From Chloroherpetonaceae bacterium (GTDB lineage Bacteria; Bacteroidota; Chlorobiia; Chlorobiales; Thermochlorobacteraceae): a stretch of 64,000 bases of DNA. The stretch is from positions 1-64,000 of the forward strand of contig JANWWM010000075.1 of assembly GCA_025055975.1 (NCBI GenBank), given 5' to 3'. This document shows, in pieces, positions 53,980 through 63,878 of this stretch (position 1 is the stretch's first letter; each line of letters starts with the position of its first letter). Under the pieces are notes generated by a model. The model searched no databases, was not told where the DNA came from, and was given only the letters and a program-made list of their open reading frames with translations. The position numbers and the translations under genes were made by a program.

Positions 53980-56022
53980 CTACTCTTCCTCTTCTTGCTG
54001 ACGGAGTTTTTCGAGCGCGCCAAAATCTTCGAGCGTCGTGGTGTCGCCCTTGATGTCGCCGCCCGCGGCAAGTTCGCGCAGAAGTCGGCGCATGATTTTG
54101 CCGCTGCGAGTTTTCGGCAGAGCCGCCGCGAAGCGTATTTCGTCGGGCTTGGCGATGGAGCCAATCTCTTTGGCGACGTGTTCGCGCAGGCTTTCCTTCA
54201 ACGCTTGATTGCCTTCGAAGCCGTCTTTGAGCGTAACGAACGCGACGAGCGCGTTGCCTTTGAGTTCGTCGGGACGCGAGACGACGGCGGCTTCGGCGAC
54301 CGCGCTGTGCGCCACGAGCGCCGATTCGACTTCCGCCGTGCCCAAGCGATGCCCTGAAACATTGACGACGTCATCGACGCGACCCATCACCCAGATGTAA
54401 CCGTCCTTGTCGCGTCGCGCGCCATCGCCCGTGAAATACATTCCCGGAATTTCCGACCAATACGTTTTCTCGTAGCGCGCGTTGTCGCCATAAATCGTGC
54501 GAAGCATCGAGGGCCACGGACGCTTGATGACGAGAAAGCCGCCTTCGTCGGCTTTGCAAGGCGTGCCGTCTTTATGCACCACATCGACAACGATGCCAGG
54601 AAGCGGGCGCGTCGCCGTGCCCGGCTTCAAGGGCGTTGCGCCTGGAAGCGGCGAAATCATAATGCCGCCCGTTTCGGTTTGCCACCACGTATCGACGATG
54701 GGACACTTTTTTCTGCCCACCACGTTGTAATACCACATCCACGCTTCGGGGTTGATGGGTTCGCCAACCGAGCCAAGCAAGCGAAGCGTCGAGAGATTGT
54801 GCTTCGTTACCCACTCGTCGCCTGCGCGAATGAACGAGCGAATCGCCGTCGGCGCGGTGTAGAGAATCGTTACGCGGTGGCGTTCAATCATATCCCACAA
54901 GCGTCCCCAGTTCGGGTAATTGACCGCGCCTTCATACATCAAGACCGTCGCGCCGTTGATGAGCGGACCATAGACGAGATACGAGTGCCCCGTGATCCAG
55001 CCCACGTCGGCGGTGCAGAAATAGACGTCGTCGTCTTTGATATCGAAGACGAGCTTGTGCGAATTGGCGGCATGAACCATATAGCCGCCCGTCGTATGCA
55101 GAATGCCTTTGGGTTTGCCCGTCGAGCCTGACGTGTAGAGAATGAAGAGCGGACTTTCGGAATCCATTTTTTCGGCGGGGCAATTGTCGGAAGCCAAGTC
55201 CATCAACTCGTGCCACCAATGGTCGCGCCCTTCAACCATGTGAATTTGCGCTTTGGTGCGTTGATAGACGATGACGTTTTCGACCGATGGCGCGTTGACG
55301 AGGGCTTCATCGACGACGGCTTTCAGATTGAGCGCGTTGCCGCGTCGGAACACGCCGTCGGCGGTGATGACGAGCTTGGCGTGCGCGTCGTTGATGCGAT
55401 CGGCGACGGCTTGCGCCGAGAACCCGCCAAAGATGACGCTATGCACCGCGCCAATGCGCGCGCAGGCAAGAACGGCGATGACGAGTTCGGGCGTCATTCC
55501 CATGTAAATCGCCACGCGGTCGCCTTTTTGCACGCCGCGTTTTTTGAGCGCGTTGCCGAGTTTGCAAACCTCGCGGTGCAATTGTTGATAGGTCAGAACG
55601 CGCTGATCGCCCGGCTCGCCCTCCCAGATGATGGCGGCTTTGTTCTTGCGCCAAGTCGTCAGGTGCCTATCGAGCGCGTTGTAGCAGATGTTCGTTTGTC
55701 CGCCCACGAACCACTTGGCGTAGGGCAATTTCCACTCCAAGACTTTTTTCCACTTCTTGAACCAATGGAAATTTTCAGCGACGCTCGCCCAATACTTTTC
55801 GGGATTTTTTTCGGCGAAGGCGTAGAGTTTTTCATACTCCGCCATCGATTTGACGTGCGCGTTTTTGGAAAACTGCGCGCTGGGTTTGAAGACTCGCTTT
55901 TCTTTCAGCACGGAACGAATCGCGCCATCGGATTGCGGCGCTTGTCCATTCGCGCTGGCTTTCGCCGATGATTTCGCCGTCGAGCTCGTCTTTGCGGGTT
56001 TCTTCTTTGCTGCGGTTGCCAT
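53980..56022 (-). CDS. acs: Acetyl-CoA synthetase
   Basis: AMP-forming ligase activating acetate to acetyl-CoA. The 680 residues have a Lys/Ala/Ser-rich extension (1-35), then [19 protein letters not shown], the phosphate loop [72 protein letters not shown] and the end motif [17 protein letters not shown]. Lys in PKTRSGK is the site that acetylation blocks and CobB-type sirtuins restore in other bacteria. Ends at the hairpin after recQ. Confidence 0.96.
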   Translation of the reverse strand: MATAAKKKPAKTSSTAKSSAKASANGQAPQSDGAIRSVLKEKRVFKPSAQFSKNAHVKSMAEYEKLYAFAEKNPEKYWASVAENFHWFKKWKKVLEWKLPYAKWFVGGQTNICYNALDRHLTTWRKNKAAIIWEGEPGDQRVLTYQQLHREVCKLGNALKKRGVQKGDRVAIYMGMTPELVIAVLACARIGAVHSVIFGGFSAQAVADRINDAHAKLVITADGVFRRGNALNLKAVVDEALVNAPSVENVIVYQRTKAQIHMVEGRDHWWHELMDLASDNCPAEKMDSESPLFILYTSGSTGKPKGILHTTGGYMVHAANSHKLVFDIKDDDVYFCTADVGWITGHSYLVYGPLINGATVLMYEGAVNYPNWGRLWDMIERHRVTILYTAPTAIRSFIRAGDEWVTKHNLSTLRLLGSVGEPINPEAWMWYYNVVGRKKCPIVDTWWQTETGGIMISPLPGATPLKPGTATRPLPGIVVDVVHKDGTPCKADEGGFLVIKRPWPSMLRTIYGDNARYEKTYWSEIPGMYFTGDGARRDKDGYIWVMGRVDDVVNVSGHRLGTAEVESALVAHSAVAEAAVVSRPDELKGNALVAFVTLKDGFEGNQALKESLREHVAKEIGSIAKPDEIRFAAALPKTRSGKIMRRLLRELAAGGDIKGDTTTLEDFGALEKLRQQEEEE

Positions 56023-56218
56023 AGCGTTGGAAGTTTAGTTGATGGATGCTGCGGCGCGTAGGTCTTTGGAAACGCCAAGCCTCCAAGACGAGAGCGATTT
56101 TAAGCGTTCAGGCTTGAATTTCAAACGGGCGGCGTTGCGAAATTGGCGCGGTAGCGTCGCCGATTGCGGTCATTTTGGACGATTGAAAGCGCAGGGGGAA
56201 ACCGAGACCTTGCCACGT

Positions 56219-56274
56219 TCTCGTCGCGTCGGAATCGTTCCTCTTTCCTTCTGCGGAAGGAGAGGGGGCTGGGA
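56219..56274. repeat. Second dispersed repeat, copy 2
   Basis: Reverse-complement relative of the unit at 47125: CGCGTCGGAATCGTTCC and CTTTCCTTCTGCGGAAGGAG contain the same hairpin (CCTTCTGCGGAAGG) and flanking GAACGATTCCGACGCG on the other strand. It lies in the 284-base gap between acs and the M16 peptidase gene; nothing else is seen there. Confidence 0.55.
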
Positions 56275-56306
56275 AAAAGCGATGGCTTTCGGAATGAACG
56301 ACTCGC

Positions 56307-59222
56307 TCAATTGGCGGTCTTTTGTTCCTCGCCAAAAAGTTCGGAGAGCGTCAGTTTTTTCAACTTGCCCAGTTTTTCCAACGTCTTCATATCGAGCGCG
56401 GATTCGTCGCCGATGACGAGGAAAGCGTATTTGCGATTCTGAAAATGTTTGGCGTGAAAGGCTTTGAGATCGGAGAGCGCGATGGTTTTGGATTTTTCGT
56501 AAACGTCTCTTCGCAGGTCGTAATCCAATCCCAACTTCTTCGCTTCCTCGAATTCATACAACACGTCGGCTTTCACGATGCGCTCGGTCTGAAGTTGCGA
56601 AACGACGGCGGCGCGCGCCGAATTGAACAGCGGTTCGGCTTCGGGCATTTTGGCGTTGAGTTCCATCATTCCCTCGATGGCTTCTTTGAGCTTGTCGGCT
56701 TGCGCGCCGATGTAGCAGACGACGTAGTGCGAGCGATCTTTGCGCAAGGGCGATTGAAAAAACGCAAAGGTCGAATACGCGAGCGCGCGCGATTCGCGCA
56801 GTTCTTGAAAGACCACGCTCGACATTCCCGACCCGTAATACTCGTTGAAAAAGCGCGCCATCACGGCAAGTTCGGGATTGTATTTCTCGTCTTTCGCCAA
56901 AAACAAAATTTCCGCCTGCTTCATATCGTAGTTGACGAAATAGACCTGATTTTCATCAATGGGCAATTCGGGAAATTCGCGGTTCGGCAAAACGGGTCGT
57001 CGCGCGTCGGGCGCGCGATGCAATCGACTCAAAGTCTCGACGAGTTTTTCTTTCGTCATCGGACCGTAGAAGAGAACGCGGTGTTCGTAGCTCGGAAGCG
57101 AGCGAAGGAGCGCGACCATCTCATCGGGCGACAGCGCTCTCAACTCCGACTCGGAGAGAACATACGTAAAGGGCGACGTCTTGCCGTATTTGGCGTAACT
57201 TGCCATCGCGCGATTGAGAATGACGTTTTTGTTGAGTTTTTGATTCGCGCGCGATTTCAAAACGTCCTCCACGAGATTCGCAAGCGCGGTCGGGTTGGGT
57301 TGCGCGTCGGCAAGGAGCGACTCGAGGAGTTCGAGCGCTTTGGCGAAATTTTCTTGCAAGCCCGACAAGCGCACGTAGATTTCGTCTTCCGAAGCGGAAA
57401 CGCTGAACGAACAGCCGAGCTTGTAGAACTCCTCCTTGATTTGATTGGGCGAGAACTGGCTCGTGCCAAGATATTCCAAGTAGGGAAGCGCGACGGCGAG
57501 TTTGCGCTCCGCCGCCGTTCCCATGTCCCAAACGAAACTCATCTCGAAAAGCTCGTTTTCCTCGTTCCGCTTGAAGAAGATCGGCACGCCGTTGCGCGTC
57601 GAGAGTTCCGCGATGTCGCGCTTGAAATCCACGAAAACAGGCTCAATGGGCGGCGCGGGTTTTTCCAAAATCGCCTTCACGAAGGGCGACATCGCCTCGC
57701 GGTTGACCTGAACGGGCGTAATGGGCGGCTTGGTTACCTTTTGAACCGTCGTGTCCGTTCCGACGCGCTTGAAGATGACGACATAGTTGTTCTTGTATCG
57801 CTTCTTGGCGAAATCCATCACGTCTTTCTTCGTGATTTTCGAGAGACGATCGATTTGAGCCACGTAATCCCTCCACTCTTGAAACGACGCGAAGGCGGTT
57901 ACGAAAGCCATCGCGCGCGCGGCGTTGGATTCGTATTGCTTGGCGCGTTGGAGTTTCAAATCCGTAACCACGGCTTGCAAGAGCCAATCGGGAAAATTGC
58001 CTTGTTTGAGATTCTCGATTTCGCCAAGAATGAGGTCTCTAACTTCTTCGAGCGACTGTCCTTGGCGCGGCTGTCCGCTGAATTGATGCACGGAATAATC
58101 CGTCAAAATCATCGGACTGCTTCCCGCGTTCAAGACTTTTTGACTTTGATTCAGATTCAGGTCAATCAGTCCCGCCGTGCCGTTGGAAAGAAGCATGTCG
58201 CACATCGTCAGCATGTCCGCGTCCCTCGTTCCAACGCCGCCAAAGCGAAAGCCAATCGTTACGGATTCCGCGTCGGGTCCATGCACGTTTTTCACGATGG
58301 GGGCTTTGATGTCGTCTTCTTTTGGCGGATTGAATTTCGGAACGGGCTTGGGCTGAAAGCCGCCAAACTTCGCATCGATGAGTTTGATGGCTTCGTCGGG
58401 GTCGAAGTCGCCCGAAAGGCAAATCGCCATGTTGTTCGGCACGTAGTAGGCGTTGTAGTAATCAATCACGGCGGAGATGGAGGGATTTTTCAGGTGCTCG
58501 ATCGTGCCGATGGTGGTTTGCGTGCCGTATTGATGTTTCTTGAAAAGATTGGCGTAGAGTTCGTAGAAAACTTTGCGAGCGTCGCTATCGAGCGTGCGGT
58601 TTTTTTCTTCATAGACGACTTCCAACTCGGTGTGAAAAAGGCGCATCACGGGATTGCGAAAACGCTCGGCTTCGACTTCGAGCCACTTTTCCAATTGGTT
58701 GGAGGGAATGTCGTTGACATACACGGTTTGCTCGAAGGACGTGAAGGCGTTTGTGCCTTTCGCGCCCATTGCGGCGAGCATTTTGTCGTATTCGTTGGCG
58801 ATGGCGAATTTGGACGCGAGGAACGAAAGGCTATCGATTTGGCGATAGAGTTCGGCGCGTTTGTCGGGCTCGACGGCGCGCTTATAGACGTCGTAGAGGC
58901 GAATGACTTGGTCGAGATAGAGTTTTTCTTGCGCCGCGTCGGTCGTGCCGAATCTATCCGTGCCTTTGAAGAGCATGTGTTCGAGGTAGTGCGCCAGCCC
59001 CGTCGCGTCGGCGGGGTCGTGTTTGCTTCCCGCGCGCACCACGATGTAGGTTTGAATGCGCGGCTCGTTTTTGTAGACGGTCATATAGACCTTCAAGCCG
59101 TTTTTGAGCGTGTAGATGCGGGCTTTCAGGGGGTCGTTGGGAACGGTCTCGAACTTGTAACCATCGGCGAGCGCGCCAAACGAAACGCATAAAAAGAAAG
59201 CGAGAGAAACGATCGTTTTCAT
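56307..59222 (-). CDS. M16-family zinc metallopeptidase, double length (pitrilysin type)
   Basis: 971 residues with a signal peptide (MKTIVSLAFFLCVSFGALAD). The inverted zinc motif HxxEH is at His78-Tyr-Leu-Glu81-His82 (GLAHYLEHMLFKGT), with the distal Glu in TELEVVYEEKNR. The second half repeats the fold without the zinc site (DMGTAAERKLAVALPYLEYL), as in pitrilysin-type proteases that degrade peptides in the periplasm. A minus-strand TAGTTTTG (plus 59253-59260) is a near-perfect -7 element. Single-gene unit. Confidence 0.9.
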   Translation of the reverse strand: MKTIVSLAFFLCVSFGALADGYKFETVPNDPLKARIYTLKNGLKVYMTVYKNEPRIQTYIVVRAGSKHDPADATGLAHYLEHMLFKGTDRFGTTDAAQEKLYLDQVIRLYDVYKRAVEPDKRAELYRQIDSLSFLASKFAIANEYDKMLAAMGAKGTNAFTSFEQTVYVNDIPSNQLEKWLEVEAERFRNPVMRLFHTELEVVYEEKNRTLDSDARKVFYELYANLFKKHQYGTQTTIGTIEHLKNPSISAVIDYYNAYYVPNNMAICLSGDFDPDEAIKLIDAKFGGFQPKPVPKFNPPKEDDIKAPIVKNVHGPDAESVTIGFRFGGVGTRDADMLTMCDMLLSNGTAGLIDLNLNQSQKVLNAGSSPMILTDYSVHQFSGQPRQGQSLEEVRDLILGEIENLKQGNFPDWLLQAVVTDLKLQRAKQYESNAARAMAFVTAFASFQEWRDYVAQIDRLSKITKKDVMDFAKKRYKNNYVVIFKRVGTDTTVQKVTKPPITPVQVNREAMSPFVKAILEKPAPPIEPVFVDFKRDIAELSTRNGVPIFFKRNEENELFEMSFVWDMGTAAERKLAVALPYLEYLGTSQFSPNQIKEEFYKLGCSFSVSASEDEIYVRLSGLQENFAKALELLESLLADAQPNPTALANLVEDVLKSRANQKLNKNVILNRAMASYAKYGKTSPFTYVLSESELRALSPDEMVALLRSLPSYEHRVLFYGPMTKEKLVETLSRLHRAPDARRPVLPNREFPELPIDENQVYFVNYDMKQAEILFLAKDEKYNPELAVMARFFNEYYGSGMSSVVFQELRESRALAYSTFAFFQSPLRKDRSHYVVCYIGAQADKLKEAIEGMMELNAKMPEAEPLFNSARAAVVSQLQTERIVKADVLYEFEEAKKLGLDYDLRRDVYEKSKTIALSDLKAFHAKHFQNRKYAFLVIGDESALDMKTLEKLGKLKKLTLSELFGEEQKTAN

Positions 59223-59252
59223 CGTGGTTTGAAATCGTGATTTGGAAAGACG

Positions 59253-59260
59253 CAAAACTA
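59253..59260 (-). promoter_or_regulatory. -7 element TAGTTTTG for the M16 peptidase
   Basis: On the minus strand this reads TAGTTTTG, an exact TAnnTTTG match, about 31 bases upstream of the peptidase ATG. Confidence 0.5.
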
Positions 59261-59347
59261 TTCAAGTTTGCTCCCAATCGCAAAAAAATCTTCTGACGAC
59301 ATGCGTTGGCGACGAGTTTGCGCGGGAGCGATGTTCGACGGAATTCG

Positions 59348-59355
59348 TATCTTTG
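59348..59355 (+). promoter_or_regulatory. -7 element TATCTTTG for the binding-protein gene
   Basis: TATCTTTG is an exact TAnnTTTG match 31 bases before the ATG at 59386; TTTG at 59317 is 27 bases upstream, longer than the usual spacing. Confidence 0.5.
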
Positions 59356-59385
59356 TCGCCGTTTGATTATTCATTCATTAACGAT

Positions 59386-60330
59386 ATGCGTCATTTCCGA
59401 CCGCTGTTGCTTCTTGTCGCCTTGCCGTTCTTTTTGGGTTGCGAGTCGAAGCCGTCGCTTCCGAAAATCGGCTATGCGCAGATGTTTCTCGACCCAACGC
59501 TCGACAAAGCCAAGCAAGGCTTCTACGACGCGCTCAAAGCGGGCGGTTTCGAGAACGGCAAAAACGTGGAAATCATCGAGCGCAACGCGCAAGGCGACAA
59601 CGCGACGCTCAACCAATCCATCGAGTATTTCATCGCGCAGAAGGTCGCGCTGATTGCGACCAATCCGACGGTCGCCACGATCGCCGCCGTTCAGCGAACC
59701 AAAGACATCCCGATTTGCATGATGGTGTCGCCGCGTCCCGATTTGGCGGGCTTGACGGATTCAAACGGCAATCCGCCGCCGAATCTGTCGGGCGCGTTTG
59801 AAACGCTCGATTACATCGATGCCAGCGTCGCGCTCATCAAGCAAGCGTTCCCAAACGCCAAGCGCGTCGGCACGATTTACAACAGCAGCGAACCCAACGC
59901 CGTCAACGCGCTGGGACGCTTGCGCAAGATGTGTCAAACTTTGGGATTGGAACTCGTCGAAGCGGGCGCGGTCTCGTCCAACGAAACCCAACAAGTCGCC
60001 ATGTCGCTTCTGAGCCGCGGCATCGACGTGTTCTTCGCTCTGCCCGACAACGTGATTTTCGCCAGCTTCGAGACGATTTACCAAACCTTTATGCCCAAGA
60101 AAATCCCGATCGTTTCCAGCGAGGCGGGGTTGGTCGAGCGCGGCGCGCTGATGGCATATGGCGCGGATTTCTACGAGTGGGGCAAATTGGCGGGCGAACA
60201 AGCCGTGCGCATCTTGAAAGGCGAAAAACACGTGCCGCCCGTCGAAATCGCGGTTCGCAAGCGCGTCTATAACGAAAAAACCGCGCGCGAACTCGGCTTG
60301 TCCGTCCCAAACGCCTTTGAAAAGATTTAG
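59386..60330 (+). CDS. ABC-type substrate-binding lipoprotein (TrpX/COG2984-like)
   Basis: 314 residues. The lipoprotein signal MRHFRPLLLLVALPFFLGC gives Cys19 as anchor. The fold is that of the TrpX/COG2984 binding proteins: GYAQMFLDPTLDKAKQGFYD, ERNAQGDNATLNQSIEYFIA, ATNPTVATIAAV, VGTIYNSSEPNAV and PIVSSEAGLVERGALMAYGA, close to known tryptophan/amino-acid importers. Usually a permease and ATPase follow, but none does here, so it is an orphan or a sensor. The upstream frame is open; ATG 59386 fits the lipobox. Confidence 0.82.
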   Translation: MRHFRPLLLLVALPFFLGCESKPSLPKIGYAQMFLDPTLDKAKQGFYDALKAGGFENGKNVEIIERNAQGDNATLNQSIEYFIAQKVALIATNPTVATIAAVQRTKDIPICMMVSPRPDLAGLTDSNGNPPPNLSGAFETLDYIDASVALIKQAFPNAKRVGTIYNSSEPNAVNALGRLRKMCQTLGLELVEAGAVSSNETQQVAMSLLSRGIDVFFALPDNVIFASFETIYQTFMPKKIPIVSSEAGLVERGALMAYGADFYEWGKLAGEQAVRILKGEKHVPPVEIAVRKRVYNEKTARELGLSVPNAFEKI

Positions 60331-60359
60331 TCTTTCTGATTTCTTCGAGCAAATTTCCT

Positions 60360-60367
60360 TACTTTTG
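60360..60367 (+). promoter_or_regulatory. -7 element TACTTTTG for the GalT-like operon
   Basis: TACTTTTG is an exact TAnnTTTG match 48 bases before the ATG at 60415. Confidence 0.5.
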
Positions 60368-60414
60368 GGCGAGAAGAACGCTCAGCCAAGAAAACGCAGT
60401 AAGGAGTTTGCGGC

Positions 60415-61818
60415 ATGCATTTGTTCTATTTCAATCAACCGGCGATGATAGGAACCAAAAAAGTGTTCACCGAAGATACGACGGGCAATTTGCCTTCGCT
60501 GCGCTACGACGCTTACTACCATCAAATGCCCGACGGCACGGTCAAGCAAATCAATCCCTTCACGGGCACGGAGGTTTGGGCGGTGCCAGGTCGCGGCAAC
60601 AAACCCATCGACAACGACATTCCCAAAACCGCTCAACGCATTGAAACCAAAGACAAAGAAGACTACTGCTCCTTCTGCGAAACGCGCTACTTCGAAACGC
60701 CGCCCGAAAAATCTCGCGTGATTCGCAAAGACGGCGCATGGCAAGCGCTGAATTGGCTTCCCGCCTCGCAATACTTCGATTCGACCGCCGAATTTCGCCG
60801 CGTGGGCAACCTCTTTGAAATCGTCTCGCTCGATTATTGGAAGAAGAACTACAACTTCCGAATGACGAAAAAGCAACTCGAATGGAAAGAGCGATACCTC
60901 TCGGAAACCGACGGCTTGAAGCACGTCTTGAACGTCATCGACTACAAACTTTCGCGCTTGGGCAGAACCGCCGAGGAAATCAAATCGTTGAGCGTCGATG
61001 AAAAGCTCGCTATGGCGGACGCTTTCTTTGGCGGAAGTCACGAGCTTATCATCGCCAGCCGACACTACAAGCGCGGCGCGCAATACGATTGCGAACTGTT
61101 TAGTTCGGGCGAGATGACCCCCGAAGAACATTTCCAATACTACCTCGCCACGATCGATGCCCTCAAAGACATTTACGCCAACAATCGCTACGTGCGCTAC
61201 GTGAGCGTGTTTCAAAATTGGCTCAAGCCCGCGGGCGCGTCGTTTGACCACATTCACAAGCAGCTCGTCGGGCTTGATTCGTGGTCGATTTCCATTGAGT
61301 CTCAAATTCAAATGGTGCGCCGAAGCCCCAACATTTTCAACGAATACGGTCCGAACATGGCGGCGCACTACAATCTCGTCTTCGCCGAAAACGATTATGC
61401 CATCGCCTATGCCTCGATTGGTCAGCGCTATCCGACGCTGGCGATTTACTCCAAATCCATTCACTCGCGTCCGCAAGAGCATGCGCTCGAAGAGGTCAAA
61501 GGCTTGAGCGATTTGGTGCATGCGTGCCATGTGGCGATGGGCAGTCAAATTTCCTGCAACGAGGAGTGGTATTACACGCCAATCGATTCGGTCTACAATA
61601 TGCCGTGGAAGGTGCTCATCAAGTGGCGCATCAACACGCCCGCGGGGTTCGAGGGAAACACGAACATCTACATCAATCCCGTTAGCCCGGTTGAACTGCG
61701 CGACAAGATGGTGCCTCGCCTTTACGAAGTTCGCAATCAAGGTTTGATTGCGTCTGGGATTTCCATCGCGGAAGAGTGTCCGTGCAAGCCCAATTCGTTG
61801 AAGTATTACCTGCGCTGA
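60415..61818 (+). CDS. GalT-like (DUF4921-type) nucleotidyltransferase-fold protein
   Basis: 467 residues. An N-terminal zinc-like CSFCETR (about 84-90), and in the middle GASFDHIHKQLVG with the HxHxQ (His-Ile-His-Lys-Gln) motif of the HIT/galactose-1-phosphate uridylyltransferase superfamily, in which the second His is the uridylylated nucleophile. Later Cys in SCNEEW and EECPCKP. It is longer than classical GalT and matches the DUF4921-like group of unproven reaction. The head of an operon with a putative esterase and a flippase suggests sugar-nucleotide or glycan metabolism. Confidence 0.75.
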   Translation: MHLFYFNQPAMIGTKKVFTEDTTGNLPSLRYDAYYHQMPDGTVKQINPFTGTEVWAVPGRGNKPIDNDIPKTAQRIETKDKEDYCSFCETRYFETPPEKSRVIRKDGAWQALNWLPASQYFDSTAEFRRVGNLFEIVSLDYWKKNYNFRMTKKQLEWKERYLSETDGLKHVLNVIDYKLSRLGRTAEEIKSLSVDEKLAMADAFFGGSHELIIASRHYKRGAQYDCELFSSGEMTPEEHFQYYLATIDALKDIYANNRYVRYVSVFQNWLKPAGASFDHIHKQLVGLDSWSISIESQIQMVRRSPNIFNEYGPNMAAHYNLVFAENDYAIAYASIGQRYPTLAIYSKSIHSRPQEHALEEVKGLSDLVHACHVAMGSQISCNEEWYYTPIDSVYNMPWKVLIKWRINTPAGFEGNTNIYINPVSPVELRDKMVPRLYEVRNQGLIASGISIAEECPCKPNSLKYYLR

Positions 61819-61821
61819 GTC

Positions 61822-62532
61822 GTGAATCCCGTCGTTCTGCTTGCGGGCGTTGGGCTTTGGAGCGCGCTCTACGAGGAAATGAAGCGCAACCTCGCGTCTG
61901 ACGGGCGATTCTCCGAAAAAATTTTCATCGTTCCGCTCACGCCGCTCGATTGGGTCGGGTTTCCGCCCTCGCCAGAACGCTCGACGAACCGCGTGATGCG
62001 TCGCCTCCACGAAACCATAGCGCGCGTCGAGACGCTCTTTCCAAACGAGCCGATTACGCTCGTCGCGCATAGCGGCGGCGGCACGGTCGCGCTCATCTAT
62101 CTTTTGGGCGAGAATTTTCAAGGCGATGCGTATTCCAACGCGAGCGTGCAGCGGCTCGTCGCGCTGGGCACGCCGTTTCGGAGCGTCGAGAAGTTCGCCA
62201 AAATCAAGACCGATTTCATCGCCGAGCGTTTGACGCCGAGATTTTTCGACAAGGTCGAGGTGATTTCGGTCGCTAGTTCGTTTCGCAAGGGCGACCCAAA
62301 CGGCGACTTGCGAGAGCGATTGGCGTTTGAGCTTTACCGCAACACGTTTGGCGACGGCAAGTCCGATGGCGATGGCGTCGTGCCCATTGAAGCGTGCCAT
62401 CTGGACGGGGCGACGAACGTCGTTATCAAGGGCGCGGAACATTTGCCCGCGCCATTTGCGAATTGGTATGGGGCGACGCGAGCCGTCGCGCAGTGGAAAG
62501 CCTATCTGTTGCAAACCGAACCTCGCGCTTGA
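61822..62532 (+). CDS. Alpha/beta-hydrolase (lipase-like)
   Basis: 236 residues of the alpha/beta-hydrolase fold: an early VVLLAGVGLWSALYEEM, nucleophile elbow LVAHSGGGTVALIYL with Ser in H-S-G-G-G (about residue 76), then ALGTPFRSVEKF, an Asp in DGDGVVPIEACH and His in IKGAEHLPAPF, giving a full Ser-Asp-His set. No signal peptide, so cytoplasmic. Substrate unknown; possibly a lipid-linked or acylated sugar given its neighbours. Start GTG three bases after the GalT-like stop; it overlaps the flippase start. Confidence 0.75.
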   Translation: MNPVVLLAGVGLWSALYEEMKRNLASDGRFSEKIFIVPLTPLDWVGFPPSPERSTNRVMRRLHETIARVETLFPNEPITLVAHSGGGTVALIYLLGENFQGDAYSNASVQRLVALGTPFRSVEKFAKIKTDFIAERLTPRFFDKVEVISVASSFRKGDPNGDLRERLAFELYRNTFGDGKSDGDGVVPIEACHLDGATNVVIKGAEHLPAPFANWYGATRAVAQWKAYLLQTEPRA

Positions 62533-63878
62533 ACAACCTGCGTCTTCGCTATCTTTCGTCGGTTCTTTCTCGCTTCGGCGATTTGAAAAACGTCTTGACG
62601 CTCATCGTTCCGAAAGCCTTTGGCTTGGCGGCGAACATAGCGAGCACGATTTTGATCGTGCGCGGCTTGAGCGTGGAAGACGTGGGCGCCTACACGCTCA
62701 TCGCGGGGTATTATCTGTCCATCTTGTTTCTATCGGATCTGGGCGTCAACCTGACGATTTTGCGTTATGCGTCAAAAGCCGCGAGCGTCGACGAGAGCCT
62801 GTTGCGCCTTGTGATGAGATGGGGCTGTCGGCTAAAATTGACGGCAACGACGCTGACAACGGCGTTTTTTCTGCTGTTGTCGCCCATTGTCGCCGAGTCT
62901 TGGGGAATCGTTCAGCATCTTTCTCTTTTGCAAGTCGGATTGCTGATTGGCTTTTTGAGCAACTTCCCCGCGATTCCCATCATCTACTTTCAAGCAAAGC
63001 AAGCGTTCAAAACCGTCGGCTACTTGCAATTTCTCCAATCGTTCTTCGCGCTTCTCCCGATAGCGTGTTTGTCTTTGATCTCGATGTGGACGTTGCATTC
63101 GGTAATCGTGGCGACGCTCGCGGGTTTTTTGATGACGGTCATCGTCGCGTTTGCCAAACTTCCGCTGTCGGCATGGTGGAGCAAAGAAGAGTTCTCGTTG
63201 GCGCTGCGCCATCCTCGAACGATTTGGCAACCTTCTTCCGAACTGAACGTTTTGAAAACGAAGACGGATACGCTCTCGCCAACGCAGTATCTTTTGTTTG
63301 TCGCGCCTTCGGCTTTGTTTTACTCTATGCTTGCCCGCGTCGACATTTGGACGATGGGTCTGTTCCTTTCGCGGTCGGAGATTGCGCTCTATGGGGTGGC
63401 GCAGCGCGTCGCCTCGCCTTTGGTAGCCTTGACGGAAGCGGTCGATAACTCAATTTCTCCCGTCGCCTCCGCCACTGTCGGCAAGGAAAAAACCAAGCGA
63501 TTTCTCTTCTCCTCTTTGAAAACGACGGGGATTTTTTCCGTTTTGGCAGCCGCTTACGCCCTCGTAGCTCCGCGATTTCTGCCGTTTCTTTTCGGACAGG
63601 CATATAGCGAGGCGGCGTTGCCAACGAGTTTGCTTTGCATGCGCTTCGTTTTCACGATCGCTTGCGCGCCGTTCATTTGGCTGTCCTACAATTTCGACTT
63701 CGCCAAAGTTCAATGGGCGTTTCGCTTGTGTCAGCTCGTTCTGGTAACGGTTCTCAACCTCGCTCTGCTTTCGTTGATTCGCGTCTATGCGCCCGTATTG
63801 GCTTGGAACGCATCGGAAATGTTTTGGCTCGCAAGCGTCGCCGCCTTTTTGCTCCTTCGGCTGCGCAAAGACGATTAA
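62529..63878 (+). CDS. Polysaccharide flippase (MATE/MVF-type)
   Basis: 449 residues with about twelve TMs. The opening VLTLIVPKAFGLAANIASTI and RGLSVEDVGAYTLIAGYYL are typical of Wzx-like oligosaccharide flippases, as is the later LARVDIWTMGLFLSRSEIAL with its membrane-embedded charges. It would move a lipid-linked glycan across the inner membrane. Start TTG at 62529 overlapping the esterase stop (TTGA); the longer upstream frame runs through that gene and is rejected. Confidence 0.82.
   Translation: MNNLRLRYLSSVLSRFGDLKNVLTLIVPKAFGLAANIASTILIVRGLSVEDVGAYTLIAGYYLSILFLSDLGVNLTILRYASKAASVDESLLRLVMRWGCRLKLTATTLTTAFFLLLSPIVAESWGIVQHLSLLQVGLLIGFLSNFPAIPIIYFQAKQAFKTVGYLQFLQSFFALLPIACLSLISMWTLHSVIVATLAGFLMTVIVAFAKLPLSAWWSKEEFSLALRHPRTIWQPSSELNVLKTKTDTLSPTQYLLFVAPSALFYSMLARVDIWTMGLFLSRSEIALYGVAQRVASPLVALTEAVDNSISPVASATVGKEKTKRFLFSSLKTTGIFSVLAAAYALVAPRFLPFLFGQAYSEAALPTSLLCMRFVFTIACAPFIWLSYNFDFAKVQWAFRLCQLVLVTVLNLALLSLIRVYAPVLAWNASEMFWLASVAAFLLLRLRKDD

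Noticed and set aside
56322-59192. A 956-codon antisense ORF opposite the M16 peptidase gene
   Set aside because: The sense strand encodes an unmistakable metallopeptidase with HYLEH; the antisense frame is open because codon use rarely places stops there. No family motif or ribosome binding site supports it.
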